Below are positions 27,220 to 38,506 of a stretch of DNA of 64,000 bases, piece after piece; the stretch's first letter is position 1; each line of letters begins with the position of its first letter. The position numbers and the translations under genes are program-made. The notes beneath the pieces were generated by a model, which ran no database searches, was not told the origin of the DNA, and was given only the letters and a program-made list of their open reading frames with translations. The DNA comes from Lates calcarifer. Its lineage: Eukaryota; Chordata; Actinopteri; Centropomidae. The stretch is taken from positions 6,404,601-6,468,600 of the forward strand of contig NC_066838.1 of NCBI RefSeq assembly GCF_001640805.2, read 5' to 3'.

Positions 27220-27252
27220 GTTTGACTATGTGTATGTGTTACATAGTCAAAC
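27220..27252. repeat. 12-bp perfect inverted repeat (hairpin)
   Basis: Arm GTTTGACTATGT (27220-27231) and its exact complement ACATAGTCAAAC (27241-27252) are separated by a 9-nt loop. Confidence 0.75.
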
Positions 27253-27878
27253 AGTGATAAATCCTTAAAACCTAAATAACTAAATTAATCAAAATGTTCT
27301 GGTCCATTGTCTTAATGGATTGTGGGTGTTAATTGGTTAATTGGATCATTTTATGTAAATATCAATGACCTTTCTTGTTACCTACTGGAAAAAATACCAT
27401 TGAAACAAAAAATCAAAGATGCATTTTTAACACAAACTTGTGTGGAAAACTGTTGAGGGCTGAAACCCTGAATTCTACAATAAATATTATAAAACTGTTG
27501 AATATTTTGATAAATGTTGGAATAAATAAATGCTAAAATCAACTTGATATATGGATAAAGTGATTAACCGGTCTACCTGAATTACACATACACATTCCCC
27601 TACACCTGCAGCTCTTTCTAAACAAAGCCTCCTCAGCTTCCTCCTCGACGCCTGCCCTCCTTTGTGTGCAGCTCATGGTGGCACTGCCAGGTCACACTCT
27701 CCAGCCTCACCTGCTAATGGCGTTTGCATATGCAGCCAGCTCTCCACTGCCAGCGAGCCATTAATATGAATCACTCTCTGGAGGCCCCCCCCAAACAAGC
27801 TGGCAATTTGTCTTCACTAGTGAGCCGCTGAAAGATCTACACATGATATTCTCGATGGTGGAAGGTGCATTTCAGGAA

Positions 27879-27902
27879 GGGGTAGGGTGGGGCGGGGCGG
27901 GG
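27879..27902 (+). other. strong G-quadruplex motif with GC boxes
   Basis: Five G-runs (4, 3, 4, 4, 4) with loops of 2, 1, 1 and 1 nt lie on the + strand. The same stretch contains overlapping GGGGCGGGG Sp/KLF-type GC boxes. It is in the large tafa5 intron. Confidence 0.75.
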
Positions 27903-28952
27903 TGTTACAAGATTGGTTTCATACAGTTGACAGGGAGGGTGTGGATGTGAATTGCTGGGTTACACAAGAGTGCGGCCGCGTGCTGGATGTGTGTGAATGT
28001 ATGGAGGGTGGAAAAATAGCCATCAGGTGGAAAATTGACAAGAAGGACGGACAGAATTTAGAGCAGTAAAGTGATTTTTCTCCTTTCAGGCTAGTAAGGG
28101 CTGTGAGATTGCATCACTTGGTCTGTGCTCGACAAGAGCACAACTGAGGTCTATTATCAGCCTTTGCTAATCAAATGATGGGCTCAAATTGAAACCAGGA
28201 AATGCTTCAGTGCAGGATAAGATCAGACAATTTTCCCAAATATTATGTTCCCAGTTTCAAATGTTACTTCATGGGCCAGAGGGAGCTTAAATTATAAAAT
28301 GCAAGTGCTTGAAACCCTGATTGGATCATTTTCAGGCTGCAGCGTCATGTGCGCTCCATCCCTCAGACAATACTCGACAGTAGCTGGAAAAAAAAATCTT
28401 CCTACACCCACACAACAAATGCTACTGTTCAGCTAGTGTGTGGCCTAGAGAGAATCAGACCAGTTGCAGTTGGGCGTTTTTTGTTTTTTTTTTCCAAACG
28501 AAGATAGAGTTGCAAAATGAACAGCGTACACACAGACATACACACACAACAGGACCTGGGAGGTCAGAGAGGCTTGCATCATGTTTTTTAGCATTTTCTT
28601 TTTTTCTGCTCTGGTGGCCCTCCTCCAGCTATGTGCTCTTTGTTCCAGTGTCAGTCAGGGCGAAAAACTAGTGGAGTGTCTATAGTCCTGCCAGTGTTGC
28701 TGTAAACATGAGGACATCACAGCCAGTTAGCTCTGCAAGCTTTTTGAAAGGATGCCACATGACACAAAAATCTTGATTTGTACAGGAAAAAAGAAGGAAA
28801 AGATGTGCCTCACTGAGAAACAGAGAAAAAGAAAACAGGTGTTTGAATAAGAAATTTTGGAGATGTGATGCAGGAGGGAAACTAAAAAAATTGTACTGAT
28901 GGCACTGTATCAGTACAAATGTTCCTGTCCAGTTATGAAGGAACTAGGAGTT

Positions 28953-28986
28953 ATTTTCTCACCTCTTATGAAAGAGGTGAGAAAAT
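28953..28986. repeat. 15-bp perfect hairpin with 4-nt loop
   Basis: Arm ATTTTCTCACCTCTT (28953-28967) and its exact complement (28972-28986) surround a 4-nt loop ATGA. The very short loop makes a stable cruciform or RNA stem possible. Confidence 0.8.
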
Positions 28987-29714
28987 GACATGGACAGATG
29001 ATCTATCTCCACAGTGTCATTATGTAACACTTGCTACAGCACCTCAGTTATAAAGGCTTCAATGTCTACGAGAAACAACCAGGCAGCCAAGTCATGTGTC
29101 GCCATGGTCACTGCTGTGCTGGCAACCCATCTGACCTGAGACGGATTTCTAATGAGCTCGCTTCTCAAAGGCAACGCAACACACTCCCATGCTCTGTCAG
29201 CAACACGACTGTTTGTCTGCAGCTTCTCGAAATGAATTGTAGATTAGCTGGTGAGGATGGAGAGTCATGGTGGAGATGACAGATCTCTGGTTGGCTTGGT
29301 ATCATTAGTGTAAAGGGATTGAAAAGGATGTCGTGCTCAAGTAAGAAATAAACAGAAAGCAATAAGGTTTAAAATTGAGTCTCAGGTGCATTGCCAGAAA
29401 TGTCCTTGCAGGTTGTCTGTTTCTGATGGTGTCTTGTTTTTCAAAACAGCTGGTGAAATCTAATATTGTTTCACTTTTCCAGCAACTGCAATTCAGCTTA
29501 TTTCTACCATTTTCTTACATTTATTTCATTTCTTTTATACTAGTGATTTGCTTCAAACTGTACAAGAAGCAGGTGAAATCATTTCAGTCCTACTGTCAAA
29601 ATCCCACACCTGCCAATTCTTTTTTATATTCTGTATTCTTCATGTCAACAAATCTCATGGAAAGGAGACCACCAAGACCAAAATTTATCCTGTTAGTAAA
29701 TTAAACCTGTGAAG

Positions 29715-29985
29715 TCATTCCTCTTTGTCACAGAGCTCCATTATTGTCCATCAGTGAGCCACAGAGTCGTGCTGGGTGACATGTTCCTTCATTACCACAA
29801 ACACACACACTGTAGTTTGTTTTGACTCAAACCCACATTCACCATTCCGCTGCTGTAAATACTCACTTAATCAATAAATATGTATTAATACATCGCCAAA
29901 AATGGTCCCCAACAAATACACTGTTTACTCCTGTGCCTGTAATCTCCAGTGATGATCAGTAAGAACCAATGGAGAAGTATTGATG
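29715..29985 (+). repeat. dispersed repeat pair, copy 1 (AGAGCTCCATT type)
   Basis: It shares two ordered blocks with 45060-45265 in the same orientation: an AGAGCTCCATTATTGT-type block and, about 150 nt later, AAAATGGTCCCCAACAAATA followed by CACTGTTTACTCCTGTGCC. The spacing of the blocks is similar in both copies, which supports a common repeat ancestor. Confidence 0.55.
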
Positions 29986-30647
29986 GGAATTGTCATGAAG
30001 AAAAACGCTCATTGAAGACAAAATACACATTTTCACATTCATTCAGGTGTGGCCTGTTTAAAAAGCAAAATTTGTTCTGATTTAAATGCCTTAAGAATAA
30101 ATACCATGAGTGTAGGAAAAAATAAGAGTAAAGATAATAAGAATAATGTTTTTGTGTCTTTTTCCGTCTTTTGCTTCTTATTAAAAGACTTTCATAAAGT
30201 TGGCCTATAACAGATCTGTGCACTTGAATTTTTGTTTTTTAATATACTACTAAAAGATGCAGATGCAGACACCCACACAGCTCTCATACATATTGCTCAC
30301 TCGCTGCTGATGCAACACAACCAGTTTAGACCAAATATAACATTAGTCAACCAGAAAAACAGAGGTGCCTTTTCTCCTCTGATTTATGATCTTAAAGCTG
30401 CTCCGTCTCTGGAAAAAATGTTTGCATGTTATATTTAAACATCCAGTCTGTATGTGGTGATTCATATATGCTTCACGTGTGTGCCACAAAATAGCATTTT
30501 GCACAGTCTGATGTATTACAACAGTGTTACAGAAACAACCTGTGACCACTGTCGGCTCTGTGCTAATTTAAAAACCATAATCCTGCAGAAAATGTTTCAG
30601 CTCAGCTGAAAGGCCTGAATGCCGCTGCTGGTGAAGGTGTGTGTGGC

Positions 30648-30667
30648 GGGGGTGGGGGGTGGGGGGG
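30648..30667 (+). other. G-quadruplex motif (G5-T-G6-T-G7)
   Basis: Eighteen of 20 bases are G, in runs of 5, 6 and 7 split by single T residues. At least four G3 tracts can be drawn, because the 7-G run can give two tracts with a one-base loop. It lies in the tafa5 intron on the transcribed-sense strand. Confidence 0.6.
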
Positions 30668-32737
30668 CAGTCTTTACTCTGTGAATGTGATCATTTTTAG
30701 AGGCACGTTTTCCATTCTGATTATACCACATTTTTATCTAAACAGCTCATCCCGCTGAGAATAAAATCTATGTTTCAAGAGGTCCTTTAGAGCTCCTTTG
30801 GCTTTTAGTCTAATTTGCAGTTGCATCAGCTTGTTTGACTGCACTTAACTTTTATATGATTTGAGTGTATTTTTATTTATTTTTTTTAGATTATGTAAAT
30901 TATTGCTTTTTGTTCTTTCACAACTCTTGTATTTGTCACAGAGCTGCCTTCTGAACCTCTTGCCCACATATTTGTATTCTCAGTGGGATGCCATCTTTAG
31001 ATAAAGGTGGTCTTTGATGGTGAAATCACTTTCATTAGGTGCTGTAGAGCTGTGACCAGCAGCATTCATTTAGCCTAAATAAAATGCATAATGAGAGAAG
31101 TAAAGTAGGTTGTTTCTTGAATAGTAACTCCCTGTACTGAAGGCTCTGAAGGATATATACAGTAAAAATGTGCCCTGAGTAAGTGGACATGTAATAAATG
31201 GGCTCCTTTCTAATACAGCGGGAAAATATTAGTGAGGAAATCAGGACTGGAGGTCATTAGAGAAATATTTGCTTCTTCAAAATGCATTGAGAAAACCAGG
31301 CCAGATCATTTTCAAATATTAGATATGCATACTGTGCACTGTGTTCTTCAATGCTCTGCTGGTTTTCAGTCTCATTTGCAGCTGAAATTATTAAATTCTG
31401 TGCATAACCAATAGAATCTATTTCAGCAGCATTTGGTTAAAAGAAGTAGAGTTTTACTTTTACTAAAGTTTTTTTGTTGTTCTGTTTTCTTTTTGCAGTG
31501 GTATGTGCCAAGAGAGATGCAAATCTGCAGTTAAACTACTGTTTTCAGTTAATTGTCATGACTTGAATGCACCACCATCCTCTATTCAAGCATCAGACAG
31601 AAGAGCGAGAGGCCATCTTTTATGTTTCAAATTTTACTGGCTCACCTCCAAGCTTTCATATACATCCTCGTTTGTGAACTGACAGTAGCTGTGCCATATT
31701 GTATGTGACAGCTTCCCTGTAGATCCACAGGGATAACATACTGTAGCCTTTGGACGTACATTTATAAAATGACTGACGTTCAAACAACATGTCTGCCCTT
31801 GCCAAACACACACAGAGTACAAAGAGGTTACACTCGATAAGCAAATATAGTCTTTATTTCAGTTTCATTCGCAGATCTTCTATTTATCAAGTGGAAAAGA
31901 AAAATGCACTCCTTGGGCTCCAGCTCATCTGTTTGTCGGATGCTGTGGCGTGATCATCAGTCTTGAGGAGATAGCGTGTGGACTGATGCAGAAAATATAT
32001 TGAAATAGGTCAGATTGATAGAGATGTTCAGAAAAGAGAGAAATTGCTAAGCCCACCTTTCCATTTCCTTTTTTCATCTGTGCTGTCACACATGTTGTGT
32101 TATTCGACACATATGCTGCAGGAAGCTTCATGATTACATTTACAGTATCCTTTGGTAGTCATTCACAGGGTGTAAAACAGTAACACATTGTTTTTTGTTT
32201 TTGTTTCCTCTGGTACTGCCATCATCTTTTAAAAGAATTCTTTTTTCAGTTTTACTTTGCTGGGCATATGTTGCCCCCCCCCCCTTCTCTGTCTGAGACC
32301 AGGAATGAGTGTAGTCCCTTCTGCTGTCACTTTACCCTGCTCCCCTATTTGAAGTTCTGTCATAGTCAGGCTTTGAACTGCCATTTGTGTTTTACCCTGC
32401 ACACTGCTTGTCTCCAGAGCTTCGTCTGGTGTGAAATTGTCAGAGCCACAGGCCACATTTCAACACAGGGTTTTTGTAATAAGTAATGCAGAAAGCCTGT
32501 TTATGGACTGGACACATTCAAGCAAACTCAGCAGCATCCTCTTTCAAAGCTCGGATGTCTTTTGTGCCCTTTGGATCTTTTGTTTATACATTTTTAATAA
32601 ATTGTTCAGTGTTGCTTCCACTGATGCAGTCAGCCACAATCTATCATTTTTTGTTCATTTTTAGATACTGTAGTCAAACTAAAAATACAACCTAGATCTG
32701 TTTCCAGTGGTAGAGAGCAGCTACCTGCAATTACTCA

Positions 32738-32850
32738 AATACTGTACTTAAGTAGTACGGAGTATCATTTTGAAATATTTGCACTTTTGTTGAGTTGTTT
32801 TCAGTGTTATGCTACTTTGTACTTATACTACACCAGAATTTATAAGACCT
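32738..32850 (-). repeat. dispersed teleost repeat (GTACTTAAGTA type), reverse fragment
   Basis: ACTGTACTTAAGTAGTAC, TTGCACTTTTGTTGAGT and TATGCTACTTTGTACTTATACTACAC are the reverse of the family found at 62297-62600. This fragment covers only one end of the element. Confidence 0.5.
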
Positions 32851-33497
32851 AATTGTTTTTGAGAGCTGTTTTCAGTTTAATGCACATTTATCAGTTTGGT
32901 TTCTCCTTATTTGAAGTGAGGGACTGAGGATTGTGAGTGTTGCTGTAGAGATTGTGAAGTGGCCAAATATCAAAACTTTGTAATTTGAGGTATTAGACTA
33001 AATAAAACTGACTTGACCATATCATCTCTGATTGCCACAATGTCTATGTGACAGCTGTACTAACCTGCTCATAATAATAATATAACAAAACAATGTATGC
33101 TGCTGTGTTTTAGAAAGTTGAATGTATTACCATCCACTCCAGATGTCCTTGCTTTCAGTTTGAAAATCAATACATAGGCTCTTGACACTTGCTTGATTTG
33201 TGTTATCATCCCAGGGAACATCAAGTCTGAATCCATTTTAGTCAGAATTAGATTATTGGTTTGAGGTAGTGCACTGATTACTTTTCAAATTAATCTGCAC
33301 TTTAATTGCATTATCATGTAGCCGTAATGTAACATTTACAGAAATTAATGCAGACTTGATGTTACTGTAGTAATTACTCACATCAGCCACTTATAAGAGC
33401 CTCCACATTGATTTTTCGTACCGTACAGAAATGAATGGAAACCAGTGTCTGCCTAGAGCAAATACATCTGAAAATACTACATGTACATGTGATTTGT

Positions 33498-33531
33498 AAT
33501 TGTATGTAGCTGCACCCAGCTACATACAATT
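33498..33531. repeat. 14-bp perfect hairpin with 6-nt loop
   Basis: Arm AATTGTATGTAGCT (33498-33511) and its exact complement (33518-33531) surround the loop GCACCC. Confidence 0.8.
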
Positions 33532-34715
33532 TTTCTGTTATCAGTGTATAATGATAATGTGCGTAATTTGACAGGGGTCACTTGTAGTCACAAACTTATG
33601 GTGAGCGATCACTTGACTTTATAATCTCCCTCACTGTTTCACAAATTCTGCTCTCATCAACCAGTGTTTTATACCACAGCAGGCAGCTGTTTTCAACGAA
33701 ACACCAGCTGTCCAGTCCAAACAGCATCCAGATAGAGTTGGCAACTAGCTGGTGAACATATTTAGTAACTACAGATTCAGATATGTTAAGGTTTAAAAGC
33801 CAAACAAAAAAACACATTTAATGGACTCTTATATTATGATATTGTGGCTACTACTTCAGTGAAGGATCTGAAGTAGATGGTTGGTTTTTCCATGGCTGCC
33901 TTTCAAGAAATAAAGCTGCAAATGCATGCACATGCTCTGTAGTAAAATATTGGTTTCATTCCTCTGAGATAACTGTGGGTCTGATGCTCTGATGCTTTTG
34001 TACATCAGGCTCATACTCTGGCCATGAAGGATCCACTCAGGGTCTTTAGTAGGCTTTAGCTGCGCTTGTTAGCCTAATAACAACAGCAGCTGGAGAGGCC
34101 GGTAATGACTGAGAGCTCTGTGAGTCTCCAGTTGATGAAACCTGCTAAGTCCTGTGCAGGAGTCCACTTGTTATGAGAGACCCCGGGGAAAGATTTTTAC
34201 TTACTGCAGTGATGGCACAGCGCCTGTCTCCATAATGGCTGGGTGGGCTGCTGGTGAGAATTTTGCAGCTTGAAGAGCCACCAAATGTGCAGTCTCTGCT
34301 TTGTTTCCCCTTGAGCACAGGGAAAACAAGCTGTCTGCTGTACCTACAGTGGTTTACCCTCTTGGCTACGGAGATTTCAGGGAGTTGTAATGCTACGTTG
34401 GCTGTGGATTTTATTTGTGTAATGCAAAGCATACTGTATCTTAAAAATACTTTGATCCCAAAATATGCTGTGTTGATGATAAGGAAGGAAGTTAATTGAA
34501 TCCCTTAATATTTTTGCCAATCTCCACTGGCACTCGCTCAAAGATCCAGGCTATGCACCTCATTTGAACTGTGAAACTTTATCATTTATGCACAGTGCTC
34601 AGTGTTTACAAGTGATGATGAAACGAGGGCACCCCGAGCTCAGAGACGAGGTCCAAATGTTTCAATTTCACCACAACGTAACCAATTAGCAAAGCTCTTA
34701 TTAGTGTGTTCCCAG

Positions 34716-34717
<2 letters not shown>

Positions 34718-34747
<30 letters not shown>
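34718..34747 (+). repeat. CT microsatellite
   Basis: About 15 uninterrupted TC units lie in the tafa5 intron, followed by a short CA stretch. Confidence 0.9.
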
Positions 34748-34754
<7 letters not shown>

Positions 34755-35459
34755 CTCCTTATCTGTGAATCTTCGTCATCCTTCATGCCACGGGGAGAGG
34801 AATATGACTTCAATGTCCTTGGATTCCTGTCGTATAAACACCAGAGTTGGTGAGCACTGTTTACCGGTGTGCGTGGCAGGCAAACAGCCGGCTCTTGCAC
34901 AGTTCATCCCATGGGGCCAAACTCACCTTGTTACCCTTTTAATTAGTAGGAGCAGTTAATAGTGCTGGCTGCTTCTGCCGCCTCAGCATTCTGCTCCGAC
35001 TTCAAGAATCCCTCCAATCGATAACCAAGAGTTGGGCTGAGAGAGGGAGACGAGGGAGAGGGAAGGGGCTCTATTGTAGGAGCAGCCCAGGCGCATTCAT
35101 GATGGTTTTTGGAGAGAAATCAAACAACATATTATTTTCTTTGAAGGAACCTTTGGGGCCCGTGTATCAATAACCATCCCTTCTCTTTTTTTCTGTGTTC
35201 ATTTGAGGGGATAACAAGGTCTCTGGGTTCCTCATGCACATTCCTCTCACCCAGTGTCTTCACTTCCACATTTCCTCTCCCTCGAAAATGAATGTAATCA
35301 AAAAGCTAAGGGTTTGCTCTGCAGATTCTATTGTGCCCTTATAAGCTTTTATCCCTTCCAACTGCTCGCCCCATGCTCATTTCTTTTCTTGTTTTGATTT
35401 AAAGATGCAGTGGAAGTACTTAGCATTTAGATGACATGCTGCTAGAGAGGTGTGATGGA

Positions 35460-35700
35460 TCAGCGCCTCTTCAGAGGACTGAATTTCCTCGACAGCGCCA
35501 CAGCCAGTCGGCCGCTCGGACAGACAGAGCGACAGATCGCGGGACGTCAGGCTGGGTGGACAGCGGAATACCAAGTCTGCCTCGCTGCTGCAGAGAGCCT
35601 GGCACAGCCGAGAGGAGAGCAGTGACTGCTGGGAATGCCAATGCGATGCGCAGACAGCCGTCTCGCCCTGGCTCCTCTGATTGGCTAAACAGACCATTAG
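35460..35700. promoter_or_regulatory. CpG-island-like block in tafa5 intron
   Basis: By hand count, 35461-35700 has about 61% G+C and 17 CpG dinucleotides, an observed/expected ratio near 0.75. This is far above its AT-rich surroundings and within the classical CpG-island criteria, though only just at the minimum length. An ATTGGCT (inverted CCAAT type) sits at its 3' edge near 35680. It is about 550 nt upstream of the 44-nt tafa5 exon. It could be an internal promoter, an enhancer or an unrecognised exon; open frames on both strands encode nothing I recognise. Confidence 0.4.
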
Positions 35701-36251
35701 CTTCCTGATTATGATTAGCCGAGTCATTATCTACACAAAAGTGGCTCATTCACCAATATTAAGAAGGCAAGGGAGCTGTTTTCTTCCCCCGGTCAAGGGG
35801 AAAACAGCATGTTTGCATGTCTTCTCCTAAAGATGAATGTAGGAGGCAAGAAGCTGTTGTTCACAGAGAAACAAAGTGGAACACTGTTTATCACCCTGCC
35901 CTACAGCTAATGTGATAAAATTTTCTATTTGTGTGATGCCATTGACGGAAGAAAAGAAACATCTCTCACTCGTTAACGCAGATGATGAGGTGGCCATTAC
36001 TGACTCGTATTTTTCGGTCGAGGAGAGAAGCGGTGTCCTCAGAGGTCATAAAATCCGGGGGAGAACAAAATAACCTTCATCTTCCTTCATCTCGCCTTAG
36101 ATATAATTGGAAGACAGGCCATCTGTGCTTTTAAATGGACATATGCCGCTCTGCGTCCTGTGCTTAATATGCTTAAGGAAAGTTGAATAAAACGTTAGTG
36201 AAAGCTGGCCCTCTGTTCCTCTGATGCTGACCTTCTGCTTTTCTTTTCCAG

Positions 36252-36275
36252 CCTTTGCCCAAGGAGCCGTCGTAG
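36252..36275 (+). CDS. tafa5: tafa5 probable last coding segment with stop
   Basis: After the pyrimidine-rich acceptor TTTTCTTTTCCAG (ending 36251), the phase-0 frame from the previous exon continues as PLPKEPS and stops at TAG (36273-36275). The exon runs on to 36295, where a good donor (CAG then GTATGT) follows, so its total length is 44 nt with 20 nt of 3' UTR. The stop lies about 20 nt before the junction, too close to trigger nonsense-mediated decay by the usual 50-55 nt rule. The tail differs from the short TTTVS end I remember for human TAFA5, so this may be a fish-specific or alternative exon. If it were skipped, splicing to 38507 would give AH and a stop instead. The splice signals are seen; use of the exon is inferred. 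Confidence 0.6.
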   Translation, partial: PLPKEPS

Positions 36276-36295
36276 GCTGCAGAAGAAAACAGCAG

Positions 36296-38506
36296 GTATG
36301 TGAGTTTTTAATGATGTATTTTTATTCAGATTGCACAGTGAGTGTGTAACCCAGGCTCAGGTCACTTTGACAGACAAGCAAACAAAGACTTTTTGATTGC
36401 TGCATCTTAAAGAAAGCAGAAATGATAAGTTTTACGAGAAACTTAATGAACAGCAGAAAACATGTCTCTGTTCTAAGTTGTATGAAGGTTCAGTGTAGCT
36501 CAGACCTGGAATGAATCAGCCATTAGTGTCTATTCATCAAGCATTTTCCTGTACCACTCTCCGAGCTTAAGTAAAGACCATCCAGGACTCGGAGAAGACA
36601 CAATGGAATCCACCATTTCTCAGGATGCAGTCACTTTGATGTATCTATGCAGAAAAGAGAAATCAAAGGTCTTGAAAGCTATTGGATTTTTGGAAATGCG
36701 TATGAGTGGAAACTAAAAAGCCTCACTGTGGTTACATCAAAGGCAGAGGCTACTTCAAGTGTCTAGGCTTTCTTTTATGGCAAAGGCAGGAAACTGATAT
36801 TTATGGGAGGCTGTTTTTGACAAAAGCAATAGCTGAAAAAAAATCTACATTTTACAAATCACTGTCTATATGCCATGGTAAATAATTTAAAATCTTCACA
36901 TTTTGGTCGCCTGCCTTAAATTTCCCCCGAGTCAATATCTGCATTTTAGAAGTTGGCGAGCGAACAAGAGTCAGGAGCGGGTTAGCCTCACTCTGCTGGC
37001 AGGTGAACTTCACTTCCACAAACATTTTTCTTTTCTCTGAAAAACAAGGAAATCTGCTATAGATTAAACTGAATTCTTTTCCAGAGAACATTGACTGAGT
37101 ATCTGTGAAACTTTTATATTCTGCAAAACCACAGGCATTTGGATCTGCATGCTTTATGTCTCCTAGCCAATATTCTAAGATTGATTTTCCCTCTTCCACC
37201 GAGAAAACAAAATGAATCACGCACAATTACCAAGGACAGGGAGAAGAGGGGAATTGGGGGCGTCATAAATATTTATTTGCAAGCCCTGGGAATTTGTGCA
37301 ATTCTGTGTGGATTTGCCAACTCATATTTAAGTGTCTGAATGATTTATATGGGCAGTCCTGGGTGTCACATTTGTCCACTGTCACCCTGAATCATTTATG
37401 TATTAACATTTATGGATTTATCCATATAACATATTCATGGCAGAGTTCCATTATCATTCAAATGGGTTTCTTGATCAAATGATTGGCTAAATTAAGTCAT
37501 TAACTGCAGAATTTCACTGGAGGTGAAATGTATTCTATGTGAAAAAGAATATATTAGTACATAAAGACATGGCCCCGTCTATTTTCAGAATTCCGCATAA
37601 AACTTTCTTTCTACATGAAAGAAGCGCTACAAGTCTGTCTTTAAATAAATCCTGTTTCAAATCTGGAATACATCAAATTGTTGGTCTTAGTTTCTGTTGA
37701 AGTAATAGATGTTTTTTATTCAGACATGTCAGTTACATAAATGTTGAACAATTCTCAACATTTATGTAACAGCAACTCCTGTATCAAAGGTAGTGATGGG
37801 ATTCCTGTGAGCAACAGTGACTTAAAGATATCAAGGTAGAAAAATGTTGGCAGTTATTTCACATGTTGTATTAGTGAAGGATTTTAAGACCTGTTCTGCT
37901 GTTGAAGCCTTAATTTCTGCGATTAGTGTCTGGTATTTACATTCGCCAGCAGCATTCAGTCAGACCAGCTGTGTGACATGCGCAAAAAGAATATGTAATG
38001 TCCCCATGCATTTACAGCAAGATGGAAGGCATGCACTGAAAGAACATCTTCAGTAAATCTGTGAACTAGTGCACAAAAAAAGTCAATACATCTTACTTTG
38101 TTAAGGTACAAACGTTAAAAATTCTTAATTACAGCGTTTACGTGATTTAAAGCAAGACAGTCTTGTTTCCTTTGTGCAAAAGAAATGATAATTAAGTGAG
38201 ACTAAATTTATTACATTGCTCTGAAGCAGGGGAAAGACATGCACCTAATCTGTTACATTAATGGAACAGTTTTCAGCGTGGTGTTGTGTTTTAGAAAATG
38301 TTACGGACGTGTTACGCTACATTTGACCTAATAAGGCTGCTGTCATGAATTTAACATAAAACTGACTCCAGGGCCTGTTCAGACTTTTACACCAACATAT
38401 AAAAGTGCAAGGAATCTACACAACAAGGTTCATGTCTGGCCTCTGAAACAACACTGTCTTGTGATTTGTATTTTATCCTTGTTTTTTTTCTTCCCTTCCT
38501 CAACAG
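36296..38506 (+). other. tafa5 last intron, within 3' UTR
   Basis: This 2.2-kb intron has a GTATGT donor and a CAACAG acceptor after a long pyrimidine tract. It contains a perfect 16-bp hairpin at 37732-37770. Otherwise I see nothing recognisable. Confidence 0.5.
37732..37770. repeat. 16-bp perfect hairpin with 7-nt loop
   Basis: Arm GTTACATAAATGTTGA (37732-37747) and its exact complement (37755-37770) surround a 7-nt loop. It lies in the last tafa5 intron. The stem is AT-rich and too short for a typical microRNA precursor. Confidence 0.8.

Larger units (their letters stand above)
22350..36251 (+). other. tafa5 intron before the 44-nt exon
   Basis: This 13.9-kb intron has a GTAATT donor and a TTCCAG acceptor. 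It holds a possible dispersed repeat (22935-23190), an A16 run (24018-24033), a short interstitial telomere-like run (26401-26419), two strong G-quadruplex motifs (27879, 30648) and three hairpins (27220, 28953, 33498). A dispersed repeat copy lies at 29715-29985, a reverse repeat fragment at 32738-32850, a CT microsatellite at 34718 and a CpG-rich block at 35460-35700. No other gene was recognised. Confidence 0.75.

Noticed and set aside
34640..34900. Minus-strand open frame with an Arg-Glu run
   Set aside because: The run is the CT microsatellite at 34718 read on the opposite strand.
37732..37770. microRNA precursor
   Set aside because: A 16-bp stem is shorter than the roughly 30-bp stem of animal pre-miRNAs and the flanks do not extend the pairing.
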